Origin: CAYTWW01 sp043801855
Lineage (GTDB): Archaea > Nanobdellota > Nanobdellia > Woesearchaeales > GW2011-AR15
Length of the DNA stretch: 35,535 nt
Assembly: GCA_043801855.1 (NCBI GenBank)
Contig: JAZDLQ010000078.1
Span: 1-35,535, forward strand
Direction of reading: 5' to 3'
Shown: piece by piece, positions 22,429-30,924 of the stretch
How the letters are laid out: each line of letters opens with the position of its first letter
Numbering within the stretch: the stretch's first letter is position 1
Position numbers and translations under genes: made by a program
The notes under the pieces: generated by a model
Seen by the model: the letters and a program-made list of their open reading frames with translations, nothing else
What the model was told of the DNA's origin: nothing
Database searches by the model: none

Positions 22429-23673
22429 TTACTTATTTACACATCTGTTATGCTTTAAATGAGACTTTACAAGGTGGCCTGCACTTAGCGCTCCAAGAAG
22501 AGAAATCTCTCCTGCAAGAACTGCTCCAGCTATTATTTCAGCAAGCTTATTTGAGTTTTCCCCAGGAACTATGCCAGGACCAGCAACGCCTAGCATATCG
22601 AGGCATTCTTTCTGCGAAGGTAGATTTGTTCCGCCCCCAACTGTTCCAACCTGAAGCGCAGGAATTGTCACACTTACATCAAGCGCACTACTGCATTTTT
22701 CAATATTTGTGAATCCATGTGAGCCTTCAACTACATGTGCCATATCCTGGCCTGTTGCAAGAAATATTGCTGCTATTATATTTGCAAAATGGGCGTTAAA
22801 GCCGTAAGATCCGGATAATGCAGAACCAAGAATGTTTTTTCGGTAGTTTAAATCAGCAAGCCGTTCAGAATTTGTCTTCAGGTATTTTTCAATTAACTCA
22901 TCAGGAATTGTTGCTTGTGCAATAACACTTTTTCCTCTTCCTTCTAAAAGAGTCTGCGCCGATGGTTTTTTATCGACGCAAGCATTTCCTGATGTTGAGA
23001 TAAATTCTATTCCCTTAAAATTAGCTTCAATGTATAACCCAAGATTTTCTGCAGCGATACTAACCATATTCATACCCATTGCATCTTTTGTATCGCATGA
23101 TAGCCTAAGCCAAATATTATTTCCAACAACATATCTATGGATACTATTTAATTCCAGGTATTTGCTGTTTTTCTGCGCTTCGTTTTTCATATCTGATTTA
23201 TTCTTATCAAGCCAATAGAAAAAATCCCGAATTCTTTTTATTGAGTCAATTTTTAGAAGTATGGATCTAGTTTGTCCTGATTTAATAATAGAAACATTGC
23301 ATCCACGCGCACAATTAATTAGAGAACATCCCCTGTTTATTGACGCGCAAAGCGCCCCTTCTGTTGTTGCAATAGGAAGAAAAAACTCTCCTTTTGAATA
23401 GTCGCCGTTAACTAAAAGCGGCCCTGCAAAACCAAGCGGCACCTGGACTGCTCCAATCATATTCTCAATATTTGGCTTGGCAGTTTTTGCGTCTATTGAG
23501 TATTTTGATAAAGTAGTATACTTTTTTTTTGTTAGCTTTTCAATAGCATTAAGCCGGATTCTTGATGCATCGTTTGCATCTGAAACAAGGTTATCAATTT
23601 CATAGAACTTGATTTTTTTTTCAATTAAGCCAGCAACAAGAACTTTATCTTGCAAGCCTGAACTTATAACCAT
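22429..23673 (-). CDS. hmgA: HMG-CoA reductase, class I
   Basis: This 414-residue NADPH-dependent reductase commits carbon to mevalonate. It has ENMIGAVQVPLGFAGPLLVN, ATTEGALCASINRGC (catalytic Glu), DAMGMNMVS (dinucleotide site), KKPSAQTLLEGRGKSV (catalytic Lys) and QVGTVGGGTNLPSQKECLDM. A His near the C-terminus (SAGHLVKSHLKHNR) fits the general acid. There is no N-terminal membrane region, as in archaeal class I enzymes. The ATG at 23673 lies 29 bases inside the end of the DUF35 gene, so the two are coupled. Confidence 0.96.
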   Translation of the reverse strand: MVISSGLQDKVLVAGLIEKKIKFYEIDNLVSDANDASRIRLNAIEKLTKKKYTTLSKYSIDAKTAKPNIENMIGAVQVPLGFAGPLLVNGDYSKGEFFLPIATTEGALCASINRGCSLINCARGCNVSIIKSGQTRSILLKIDSIKRIRDFFYWLDKNKSDMKNEAQKNSKYLELNSIHRYVVGNNIWLRLSCDTKDAMGMNMVSIAAENLGLYIEANFKGIEFISTSGNACVDKKPSAQTLLEGRGKSVIAQATIPDELIEKYLKTNSERLADLNYRKNILGSALSGSYGFNAHFANIIAAIFLATGQDMAHVVEGSHGFTNIEKCSSALDVSVTIPALQVGTVGGGTNLPSQKECLDMLGVAGPGIVPGENSNKLAEIIAGAVLAGEISLLGALSAGHLVKSHLKHNRCVNK

Positions 23674-24061
23674 ATTGGATTACTCCGGCTTCTCCTTTTT
23701 CCAGGAGTTTCCTAAAACATAGTTCAACTTTTTTTCCTATTGCAATATTTTCTGGCTCGCAGTCAACAATTTCTGTTGTAAGTTTTGGCCCTTCAACTAA
23801 CTTGATTATAGCAAGAATATAAGGGACAATTCTAGTATCAATATCAGAAAGCTCTTCTTCAGGGTCAGGCATAGGCGTTCTTATTATTGTGTAAGTCACT
23901 ATTTCACCAATACCATTGAATTTATGATTATCAAGCTTTCTGCTGCCGCATTTTGTGCATACATCTCTGGGCGGGAAATAAAGCCAATTACATTCTGTGC
24001 ATTTTTTTCCTATAAGATTGTAGTAATGCGGAATTTTTCTCCATATTAATGGAACAGTCAC
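23645..24061 (-). CDS. DUF35 zinc-ribbon/OB-fold acyl-transfer partner
   Basis: This 138-residue protein has a zinc ribbon (CTECNWLYFPPRDVCTKCG) followed by an OB-fold (IGEIVTYTIIRTP; ILAIIKLVEGPKLTTEIVDC). In archaea this small protein bridges acetoacetyl-CoA thiolase and HMG-CoA synthase, giving a shared CoA pocket that drives condensation forward. The gene order here (synthase, thiolase, DUF35) matches that complex. The start is GTG at 24059-24061, overlapping the thiolase stop as GTGA. Confidence 0.92.
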   Translation of the reverse strand: MTVPLIWRKIPHYYNLIGKKCTECNWLYFPPRDVCTKCGSRKLDNHKFNGIGEIVTYTIIRTPMPDPEEELSDIDTRIVPYILAIIKLVEGPKLTTEIVDCEPENIAIGKKVELCFRKLLEKGEAGVIQYGYKFRLAR

Positions 24062-25221
24062 TTTTTGCCCCTCCCAAATATATGTACAATAGCTGTTGCT
24101 CCGCTGCCACCTACATTATGTGTCATTCCAATTTCAGCATTAGATTGCCTGCCCTTAGCGTCTCCTCTTAATTGATGAACTATTTCAATTGCCTGGGCAA
24201 TTCCTGAGGCGCCTATAGGGTGTCCCTTTGCTTTGAGGCCACCAGAAGGATTTACTGCAATTTTGCCTCCAATTTCAGTTTCACCGTTTTGAGTGAATTT
24301 TCCACCTTCTCCTTTTTTACAAAAGCCAAGGTCCTCTATAGCTGTAATCTCAGCAATAGTAAAACAATCATGCACTTCAACACACCCGATTTTATCAATA
24401 GTTAATTTTGATTGCATTAATGCCTGTTTTGCCGCAAAAATTGTTGAATTTAAAGTGGTCATATCTTGCCTGTCATGCAGTGAAATTGAATCAACAGCAT
24501 GGCCGCTTCCATTTATCCAAATTGGTGTGTCTGTGTATTTTTTTGCAACATCTTCACTTGCAAGGACTACTGTTGCAGCGCCGTCAGTAATTGGTGAGCA
24601 GTCCAGTAACTTTAGAGGATCAGCAACCACACTTGACTTCATTACATCTTCAACAGTAATTTCTTTTTTAAATTGTGCAAAAGGATTGTGCAGCGCGTTT
24701 TTGTGATTTTTTACAGCGCACATTGCCATCTGCTCCTCTGTTGTCTTGTATTTATGCATATGAAGTTTAGCAATCATGGCATATAGTCCGGGAAATGTTG
24801 CTCCCTGAACGCCTTCCCATTCACTTGACGCAGCTGTTGCAAGGGTTTTTGTAATTGCAGATACGCCTAGGTCTGTCATTTTTTCAACGCCGCCTGCAAC
24901 AACAATATCATGCATTCCTGACGCAACATCAATGTAGCCTTGCCTGAGCGCCAGTCCGCCTGATGCGCATGCTGCTTCAACTCTTGTGCTAGGAATTCCG
25001 CTCATTCCTGCAAAATCAGCAAGCAATGCCCCTAGGTGCTCTTGATTAACAAAAAGCCCACCAGTCATTGTGCCGCCATAGATTGCCTCAACATCTTTTT
25101 TCGAGATATTTGCATCCTGTATTGCCTTATATCCTGCTTCAACAGCAAGGCTGGCAATATCTCTATCCCAAAGGCTGTCAAATTTTGTCTGCCCAACACC
25201 AATTATTGCTACTTTTCTCAT
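24058..25221 (-). CDS. Acetoacetyl-CoA thiolase (archaeal type)
   Basis: This 387-residue thiolase condenses two acetyl-CoA to acetoacetyl-CoA. The nucleophilic Cys is in VEAACASGGLALRQG, the His motif is NPSGGLKAKGHPIGASG, and the end is THNVGGSGATAIVHIF. The C-terminal C-x-G of bacterial thiolases is replaced by G-G-S-G, a feature of the archaeal clade that works with HMG-CoA synthase. ATG at 25219-25221, 11 bases after the HMG-CoA synthase stop. It is the first condensing step of the mevalonate cluster. Confidence 0.95.
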   Translation of the reverse strand: MRKVAIIGVGQTKFDSLWDRDIASLAVEAGYKAIQDANISKKDVEAIYGGTMTGGLFVNQEHLGALLADFAGMSGIPSTRVEAACASGGLALRQGYIDVASGMHDIVVAGGVEKMTDLGVSAITKTLATAASSEWEGVQGATFPGLYAMIAKLHMHKYKTTEEQMAMCAVKNHKNALHNPFAQFKKEITVEDVMKSSVVADPLKLLDCSPITDGAATVVLASEDVAKKYTDTPIWINGSGHAVDSISLHDRQDMTTLNSTIFAAKQALMQSKLTIDKIGCVEVHDCFTIAEITAIEDLGFCKKGEGGKFTQNGETEIGGKIAVNPSGGLKAKGHPIGASGIAQAIEIVHQLRGDAKGRQSNAEIGMTHNVGGSGATAIVHIFGRGKK

Positions 25222-25232
25222 TTTTAAAAATA

Positions 25233-26276
25233 TTATCGCAATAAAAATTTCTTTGTGATTTTTGCGTACTGTGAATAATCAATATATTTTTTCAAGTCAA
25301 TATAATATTTAACAGTTGGTGCATTATCTTTTGCTTTGATTATATTTTCAGTAACTGTTAAATCAAAACTATCACTTCCGGCGCCGCTTCCATAAGATGT
25401 TAGCAATATACGGTCACCTGGCTTTGCATGGTCAAGCACTGATGAAAGCCCAATCAATGATGAGCCTGAATATGTGTTTCCAATCTTATCAACAACAAGC
25501 CCCAGGGCAATCTGTTCTTTTGAGAAGCCCAGCATCTGAGCAACTCTTCTTGGGAATTTACCGTTTGGCTGATGGAATACTGCATAATTATAATCAGATG
25601 GCTTAGTTCCTGCTTTAGCCATTAGGTTTTTTGAGGCGTTTAATATATGCTTAAAATAAGCGTGTTCTCCTGTAAACCCACCGCCGTGTGCAGGATAACG
25701 CTGGTTTTCTCTTCTCCAAAAATCAGGAGTGTCTGTTGTAAATGATAAAGTATTATTAATCTCGACACATACATTGTCGCTTCCTATTATGAAAGCAGCA
25801 CCGCCTGCTGATGCGGTATATTCAAGCGCATCTCCTGGAGCAGCCTGTGCCGTATCAACTCCTCCTGCAAGAGCGTATTTTACAAAACCAGATTTAATCA
25901 TTGATAAGCTTATTTGAATTGCTGCGGTTCCAGCCTTACAAGCAAACTCAAGGTCAGCTGTTGTATAATTATCAGAAGTTTCAATTGCCTGTGCAACAAT
26001 TGTTCCAGTCGGTTTTACCGCATAGGGGTGGCTCTCGCTTCCAAAATAAACCGCGCCTATTTCTTTTGGATTAATTCCTGATCTTTTTAGTGCGTTTCTT
26101 GAGGCCTCTACTGCAATTGTTGCAGAATCCTCGTCAATTCCAGGGACGCTTTTTTCAGATATTAATAGTCCTTCTTTATATGCATTAGAATCTGCCCCCC
26201 AGATTTTTGCAATTTCTTCTACTTTAATTCTATAATAAGGAATATATACACCCCACGAAACTATGCCTGCTTTCAT
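25233..26276 (-). CDS. HMG-CoA synthase
   Basis: This 347-residue enzyme condenses acetyl-CoA with acetoacetyl-CoA. The N-terminus MKAGIVSWGVYIPYYRIKVE, the nucleophilic Cys in DLEFACKAGTAAIQISLS, the His in YAVFHQPNGKFPRRVAQMLG and GNTYSGSSLIGLSSVLD are diagnostic. I start at ATG 26274-26276; an in-frame TTG two codons earlier is less likely. A TATATAAA element (26311-26318) lies 35-42 nt upstream. It leads the six-gene minus-strand mevalonate operon and diverges from the decarboxylase gene. Confidence 0.95.
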   Translation of the reverse strand: MKAGIVSWGVYIPYYRIKVEEIAKIWGADSNAYKEGLLISEKSVPGIDEDSATIAVEASRNALKRSGINPKEIGAVYFGSESHPYAVKPTGTIVAQAIETSDNYTTADLEFACKAGTAAIQISLSMIKSGFVKYALAGGVDTAQAAPGDALEYTASAGGAAFIIGSDNVCVEINNTLSFTTDTPDFWRRENQRYPAHGGGFTGEHAYFKHILNASKNLMAKAGTKPSDYNYAVFHQPNGKFPRRVAQMLGFSKEQIALGLVVDKIGNTYSGSSLIGLSSVLDHAKPGDRILLTSYGSGAGSDSFDLTVTENIIKAKDNAPTVKYYIDLKKYIDYSQYAKITKKFLLR

Positions 26277-26310
26277 TTGCAAAATTCAAGCAGAAAATAA
26301 TTAATAAAGA

Positions 26311-26376
26311 TATATAAAGATTATGAATTAAAAATTTAGTCAAAATATTTAAATTACATAATATCTCTAATGTAAT
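26311..26376. promoter_or_regulatory. Divergent promoter of the two mevalonate operons
   Basis: The minus TATA element is at 26311-26318 (TTTATATA when read on that strand). The plus element TATTTAAA is at about 26345-26352, some 28-35 nt above the decarboxylase ATG at 26380. A perfect 7-bp inverted repeat ATTACAT (26353-26359) / ATGTAAT (26370-26376) covers the predicted plus-strand transcription start. Confidence 0.5.
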
Positions 26377-26379
26377 AAG

Positions 26380-27360
26380 ATGAAAGCAACAGCAATAGCC
26401 CAGACAAATATTGCTTTTATAAAATATTGGGGAAAAAAAGACGAATTATTGAAAATTCCGCAAAACGGAAGCATTTCAATGAATCTAAGCAATCTAAATA
26501 CTACAACTACAGTTGAGTTCAATAATTCACTATCAGCAGATTATGTTGAAATAGAGAATTTAAATGATGAAAAATCAGTTTTAAAAATAGTTGCACATCT
26601 TGATTTAATAAGAAACCTTGCAAAAATTAAATATAAGGCAAAAGTAAAAAGCAAAAATAATTTTCCAAGTGGAACTGGCCTTTCTTCATCAGCATCAGGC
26701 TTTGCCGCGCTGACAGTTGCTGCGTGTGCAGCTTCTGGATTAAGCCTAAATGAAAAAGAACTTTCAATAATTGCAAGGCAGGGTTCAGGTTCAGCATGCC
26801 GCTCAATACCAGATGGATTTGTTGAATGGTTTAGCAAAAATGGCAGCGAATCGTCTTATGCTAAATCTATTTATCCACCAGATTATTGGAATATCTGTGA
26901 TGTCGTTGCAATTGTCAGCAATGAAAAAAAAGAAACCTCTTCAACTGCCGGTCAGACACTTGCAAAAATGAGCCCATTCTATAAAAAGAGATTATCAATG
27001 ATTGCAACTAAAATAAAAATCATTAAAAAATTAATTAAAGAAAAAAAGTTCAAGGAGTTTGGAGAGTTATGTGAAGCAGAGGCTCTTGAGATGCACGCAG
27101 TAATGCTTACATCAAATCCACCTTTAATCTACTGGCAGCCTGAAACACTAAGGCTGATGAAACAGATAAGAAAATGGAGAACAGATGGACTTTTTGATGC
27201 ATATTTTACAATAAATACAGGACAGGATGTCCATGTTCTATGCCTTGAAAAAGACGCATCTGCAATCAAAGATAGATTAAGCTCAATTGATTATGTAAAA
27301 GAAATTATTGTAAATAAGCCAAGTTATGGCACAAGACTTATTGAAAAGCCTTTATTCTAA
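26380..27360 (+). CDS. mvaD: Mevalonate diphosphate decarboxylase family protein
   Basis: This 326-residue GHMP protein would convert mevalonate diphosphate to IPP. It has NIAFIKYWGKKDELLKIPQN with the two substrate lysines, the loop SGTGLSSSASGFAAL (~97-111), QGSGSACRSIPDGFVEW (~134-150) and SSTAGQTLAKMSP. At the motif that is normally D-A-G-P-N it reads INTGQDVHVL, so the catalytic Asp position is Asn279, with Asp283 four residues on. The adjacent phosphomevalonate kinase supports a mevalonate diphosphate substrate, but activity on another phosphomevalonate cannot be excluded. ATG at 26380. Confidence 0.87.
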   Translation: MKATAIAQTNIAFIKYWGKKDELLKIPQNGSISMNLSNLNTTTTVEFNNSLSADYVEIENLNDEKSVLKIVAHLDLIRNLAKIKYKAKVKSKNNFPSGTGLSSSASGFAALTVAACAASGLSLNEKELSIIARQGSGSACRSIPDGFVEWFSKNGSESSYAKSIYPPDYWNICDVVAIVSNEKKETSSTAGQTLAKMSPFYKKRLSMIATKIKIIKKLIKEKKFKEFGELCEAEALEMHAVMLTSNPPLIYWQPETLRLMKQIRKWRTDGLFDAYFTINTGQDVHVLCLEKDASAIKDRLSSIDYVKEIIVNKPSYGTRLIEKPLF

Positions 27361-27361
27361 C

Positions 27362-28405
27362 ATGGATAAAATTACAATTAAAGTGTATGGTAAAGTCTTG
27401 GTTTTCGGAGCCTATTCTATTTTAGAAACAGGTAATGTCGGTCTTGTTATGAATGTGAATAAGGGAACTGCAGCTAATGTAACAAAAGAAAAAAAAGGAA
27501 TTAAAATAATTCTCGATGATTATAATATCAAAGAACATGCCATATATGCTAAAGGAAAAATAATACTTAAATCCAAATACAAATATCTTCTATTTGCAAA
27601 GAACGCTATATTATATTCATTAAAATATCTTGAATTAAAAAAAATAAAACATCAAGCATTCTCAATTAGGACTAAAAACGATAAAGAGATGAATCCTGGT
27701 GGAATTAAAGCCGGCCTTGGAAGCTCTGCATCTTCAACAACAGCAATTGTTGCTTCAATATTATCACTTCATGGAATAGATGTGTTCTCTAAAAAAGGAA
27801 GAATGGTTGTGTTTAAAATTGCATATTATGCCCATTTCATTTCACAGGGAAAAAACGGTAGCGGATTTGACATAGCAGCATGCTGCTTTGGGAGCAGTTT
27901 TTTTGTAAAGCAAAACTATGAACTGTCTTCTTTTGAGAATTTTATAAAATCAAAAATTGATTTAAAATTTAAAGAGTTTATATGGCCAAGTTCACTAAAA
28001 ACAAGTTTGATTTTTGCAAAATGTCCTGCAAAAACGCCATGTCTAGTAAAAAAAGTATTTGTGTTCCAAAAAAAAGAAAGGAAAGAATATGATTTATTCA
28101 TGTCAGGATATAATGCGATAAATAAACAATTAGAAACCGCTTTTATAAAAAAAGACAATGAAAAGATCAAGTTATTGCTTGTTAAGTCCTGGGAAAAAAG
28201 AAAAGAGCTTGGAATTCTATGCAAGAGCAACATCCAGCCAAAAAATGCAGATAAAATTATTTCCAATTTTAATAAAAAAGGCTTTGTGGCCGGCCTTGTT
28301 GGGGCAGGAGCAGGTGATTCTTATTTGGTTATAAGTTATAAAAAAGGAATTAATTTAAAAAATCAAAAACTAAAGCTGATTTCAAAGCCATATCATAAAA
28401 AATAA
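27362..28405 (+). CDS. mvaK2: Phosphomevalonate kinase (ERG8/MvaK2 type)
   Basis: This 347-residue GHMP kinase makes mevalonate 5-diphosphate. The start MDKITIKVYGKVLVFGAYSI is the first family motif, PGGIKAGLGSSASSTTAIVA the ATP loop, QGKNGSGFDIAACCFGSSFF the catalytic region, and GLVGAGAGDSYLVISY motif 3. ATG at 27362 is one base after the decarboxylase stop; a longer frame overlapping that gene is not needed. The N-terminal FGAY-I-LE corresponds to the G-E/A-Y-x-V-L of ERG8. This gene defines the classical mevalonate route, which most archaea lack. Confidence 0.93.
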   Translation: MDKITIKVYGKVLVFGAYSILETGNVGLVMNVNKGTAANVTKEKKGIKIILDDYNIKEHAIYAKGKIILKSKYKYLLFAKNAILYSLKYLELKKIKHQAFSIRTKNDKEMNPGGIKAGLGSSASSTTAIVASILSLHGIDVFSKKGRMVVFKIAYYAHFISQGKNGSGFDIAACCFGSSFFVKQNYELSSFENFIKSKIDLKFKEFIWPSSLKTSLIFAKCPAKTPCLVKKVFVFQKKERKEYDLFMSGYNAINKQLETAFIKKDNEKIKLLLVKSWEKRKELGILCKSNIQPKNADKIISNFNKKGFVAGLVGAGAGDSYLVISYKKGINLKNQKLKLISKPYHKK

Positions 28406-28430
28406 ATAGCAATACATAATAATTACTAAA

Positions 28431-28727
28431 ATGCCAAGCCAAAAAATATTAGATGAGATTCTATTCAAACTAAACAAAATTGAAAAAGAAGAAGAAGTAA
28501 TAGAAGTTGAAGAGTTAAATATTTCTGAAAAAGAAAAAGAAATAGAATCAATTCTTAAAAAAAAGCTTGTTACAAGAAAATTTGAAGATATATTGGATTG
28601 GAAAAATCATTTATGGGAAACTTGTCCAAACAAGGTTGAAAAAGAAGGTGAAAAAGAACTCACTTACTGGTGTAAAAAACTTAAGAAAAACTGTAATTTT
28701 ACAACCTGCCCGCTGAATTTTATTTAA
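28431..28727 (+). CDS. Small charged protein with C-terminal cysteines
   Basis: This is a 98-residue protein. The N-terminal half is a Glu/Lys-rich helix (KLNKIEKEEEVIEVEELN). The C-terminal part holds four cysteines (ETCPNK; YWCKKLKKNCNFTTCP) that could bind a metal. It follows phosphomevalonate kinase by 25 bases and may share its transcript. Its stop interlocks as TTAA with the convergent LUD gene stop. No family is recognised. Confidence 0.55.
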   Translation: MPSQKILDEILFKLNKIEKEEEVIEVEELNISEKEKEIESILKKKLVTRKFEDILDWKNHLWETCPNKVEKEGEKELTYWCKKLKKNCNFTTCPLNFI

Positions 28728-29353
28728 ATTCCAAGTTCAGAGTCAACTAGGATAATTTTAATTCTTCCTTTTGGATTTGATTTATGGATAATTGTTGTCA
28801 CGTTGCATATCCGTTCATCACTGCAGCAATCCATGCAACGGCCTGTTTTTACACAAGGTGTATTTTTATTGAGCCTTTTAGCATTGCGTGGAGCGGTATG
28901 CTTCTTAATTTTTGCAATTGCGCTTGTTAAGTCATCTGTAATCTTGTTTACGCTGCAAATTATTATCACTTTTTTTGGGCCGCATATTTGTGCACTTACA
29001 CGATTGCCATAGCCATCAACATTTACTAACTCCCCTTTTTTTGTTATCGCATTCGTTCCTGTAACATATACATCTGCGTACATGCCAAGATGGCGCATTT
29101 TCATTGATTCTTCCCTTGTAATGCCCTCTTTGTAAGGATTATAAAGAGTGTTGCGCCCAATCATGTCTAGTTCAACAAGCTTATTCCTTAGACCAATCTG
29201 TTCAACACTGATTGAGCCGCCCAGTCCTATTGTTGATCCATCGCTAATCAATGACTGTGATTTTGCTAGTGCTTCTTCTTTAGTTTTTAAGAAAAATACA
29301 TTAAAACCATTAGAAGTGAGTGCATCAATTGTTTTTTTTATTGAATCATCCAT
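28724..29353 (-). CDS. LUD-domain (LutC/DUF162-like) protein
   Basis: This 209-residue protein has the LUD fold: SDGSTIGLGGSISVEQIGLR, ADVYVTGTNAITKKGELVNV and GYGNRVSAQICGPKKVIIIC. In bacteria such proteins belong to lactate oxidation complexes; stand-alone LUD proteins have no settled role. Near the end a cysteine cluster (CVKTGRCMDCCSDERIC) could hold a metal or Fe-S centre. ATG at 29351-29353, 12 bases after the AMMECR1-like gene. It is the last gene of the rpoL-AMMECR1-LUD unit. Confidence 0.88.
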   Translation of the reverse strand: MDDSIKKTIDALTSNGFNVFFLKTKEEALAKSQSLISDGSTIGLGGSISVEQIGLRNKLVELDMIGRNTLYNPYKEGITREESMKMRHLGMYADVYVTGTNAITKKGELVNVDGYGNRVSAQICGPKKVIIICSVNKITDDLTSAIAKIKKHTAPRNAKRLNKNTPCVKTGRCMDCCSDERICNVTTIIHKSNPKGRIKIILVDSELGI

Positions 29354-29365
29354 TTTATAAAAACT

Positions 29366-29950
29366 TCACTTTTTTTCAACAACTTTTCCGTGAGGCGATT
29401 CTTCACAGAATATTTGTGCCTGAAATTTATAGATATTGCAGGATTTATCTTTCCAAGCATTTTGAGCTAAGCCTGCTTTTTGGCATGTCATATTAAGTGC
29501 TTCAACTGTCGTAGAATTATATTCTGTAAATACTTGCGGAAGCAACAATCCTGAGTAAAATGCTTTTCTTATAATAAGGCCATCTATTCCTATTTCAATT
29601 TTCTTTGGGTATTCAATAGGCATTGTGACTTCAATTAGTTGAGGTACTGTTAAAACAGATATTTCAATAATTATTTCATCAAGTTCTTCTTTTGAAACAG
29701 GGTTAAATCTGGGGTCTTCAAAAGCGGCCGCTCTTGCTGCCTGCATTATGGCTTTATTAAGCGGCAAAACAGGCTCGGGATACCCAATGCATCCTCTTAA
29801 TTCACCATTCTTATGTAACGTAATAAAAACACCTTGATTAGCACTAAATTCCTTGACTTTGTCAAACTCAGGTGATTTTCTAAGAAAAGAAGAGATTATT
29901 GAGTCTCTTGCAAATTCGCATAGAATCTTGCCCTGCAAGAGAGTTAGCAT
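29366..29950 (-). CDS. AMMECR1-domain protein
   Basis: This 194-residue protein carries the AMMECR1 signature: GVFITLHKNGELRGCIGYPE with the invariant LRGCIG, then AARAAAFEDPRFNPVSKEEL and IIIEISVLTVPQ. Family members are widespread in archaea and eukaryotes; their biochemical role is unresolved, though they are often found beside radical SAM and MEMO proteins. ATG at 29948-29950 is two bases after the RpoL stop, so the genes are coupled. Confidence 0.92.
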   Translation of the reverse strand: MLTLLQGKILCEFARDSIISSFLRKSPEFDKVKEFSANQGVFITLHKNGELRGCIGYPEPVLPLNKAIMQAARAAAFEDPRFNPVSKEELDEIIIEISVLTVPQLIEVTMPIEYPKKIEIGIDGLIIRKAFYSGLLLPQVFTEYNSTTVEALNMTCQKAGLAQNAWKDKSCNIYKFQAQIFCEESPHGKVVEKK

Positions 29951-29952
29951 GT

Positions 29953-30225
29953 TTAGAATGACTGGAATTGCTTTTTTAGATTATCGTTTTTCTTTTTAAG
30001 CCTTGAAATTGCATCTTTTAGCGCTTTCTTTGGCTCTTTATCAGCGTTAGTCTCAACAATGAATTTTGGAATTCCAATTAATGGGTGGCTGATATTATAT
30101 GCAGCAACAGACACAGCAGAATCATTGGTTAACTCTTCACGAAGAAGATTGCAGATTGTGTGATCTTCTCCTTTAAGCTCAAAAACAAGCCTTTTTTTCT
30201 TGTCCTCAAGGATATTTATTTCCAT
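29953..30225 (-). CDS. rpoL: RNA polymerase subunit L
   Basis: This 90-residue Rpb11-like subunit dimerises with subunit D during polymerase assembly. It starts MEINILEDKKKRLVFELKGE and continues DHTICNLLREELTNDSAVSV, AAYNISHPLIGIPKFIVETN. I chose ATG at 30223-30225; the ATG at 30249 lies within the TATA element (TTTAAATG, 30247-30254) and could not be in the message. The chosen start has box spacing 22-29 nt and matches family length. Confidence 0.94.
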   Translation of the reverse strand: MEINILEDKKKRLVFELKGEDHTICNLLREELTNDSAVSVAAYNISHPLIGIPKFIVETNADKEPKKALKDAISRLKKKNDNLKKQFQSF

Positions 30226-30246
30226 GGGACAAGAGAAAACTGGTAG

Positions 30247-30256
30247 CATTTAAATT
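30247..30256 (-). promoter_or_regulatory. TATA box of the rpoL operon
   Basis: The minus strand reads AATTTAAATG, 22-31 nt above the chosen rpoL start at 30225. It decides the start because it contains the alternative ATG. Confidence 0.55.
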
Positions 30257-30318
30257 GTTTTCTGTTTAAAAAGGGCTTATTCACAAAAAATATAAATCTA
30301 TTTTTTTTCTTATCGAGA

Positions 30319-30924
30319 ATGAGAGCTAAAAATTCAGAAAATTCAGAAAAAAAGAAGAAAATAGCAATGGTAATTTTTACAGCAATTTTTCTAATATCCA
30401 GTATTGCAGCTGTTGTGCTTTACAGGGTGCCCGAAACCACAGATTCAATAAGGCTTAATTTATCAGGAAAATACTATGAATTTACAAGGGAGCAAAACTA
30501 TTTTGTAACAAAAATTGATACAGAAACAGTTAAGTTTTACAGCCTTCCATATGATGTCGAAAACATAAAAGTAGACCAAGAATTGATAAATACACTAAAA
30601 GGCACAAGTTATATTTTTGTAACATTTGACCCTATTCAAGAAGGATTAAGTGAAATAGATCTTTTACTTTATGATTTTGACACAACCTTTTCAGGCATGA
30701 ACAAATTTATTTTAAAGGGAAACACTAAAGAATCAGAGATTTATAATTACCCAATTATCTCATGCCTTAATGCAACGTCATTTACGCCAGTTATTGAGTT
30801 AAAAACATCAAATGCAACAAAAATTGAAAAAATAGCTGGGAACTGTTATTCAATTGAATCAAGATATCTTGGCTTTCTTAAAGCAAGAGACCGATTAATT
30901 TATGGCATTAAAGGACTGATCTAA
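30319..30924 (+). CDS. Membrane-anchored protein, paralogue of next gene
   Basis: This 201-residue protein has a basic N-terminus, one membrane helix (~16-35, IAMVIFTAIFLISSIAAVVL) and an extracytoplasmic domain with two cysteines (IISCLNAT; GNCYSIES). The ending YLGFLKARDRLIYGIKGLI aligns with FIRAADRLAYNLLGID of the next gene, and both have a C-x-N-A-T motif, so the two are diverged duplicates. Stop and next start touch (TAA-ATG). No family is recognised. Confidence 0.7.
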   Translation: MRAKNSENSEKKKKIAMVIFTAIFLISSIAAVVLYRVPETTDSIRLNLSGKYYEFTREQNYFVTKIDTETVKFYSLPYDVENIKVDQELINTLKGTSYIFVTFDPIQEGLSEIDLLLYDFDTTFSGMNKFILKGNTKESEIYNYPIISCLNATSFTPVIELKTSNATKIEKIAGNCYSIESRYLGFLKARDRLIYGIKGLI

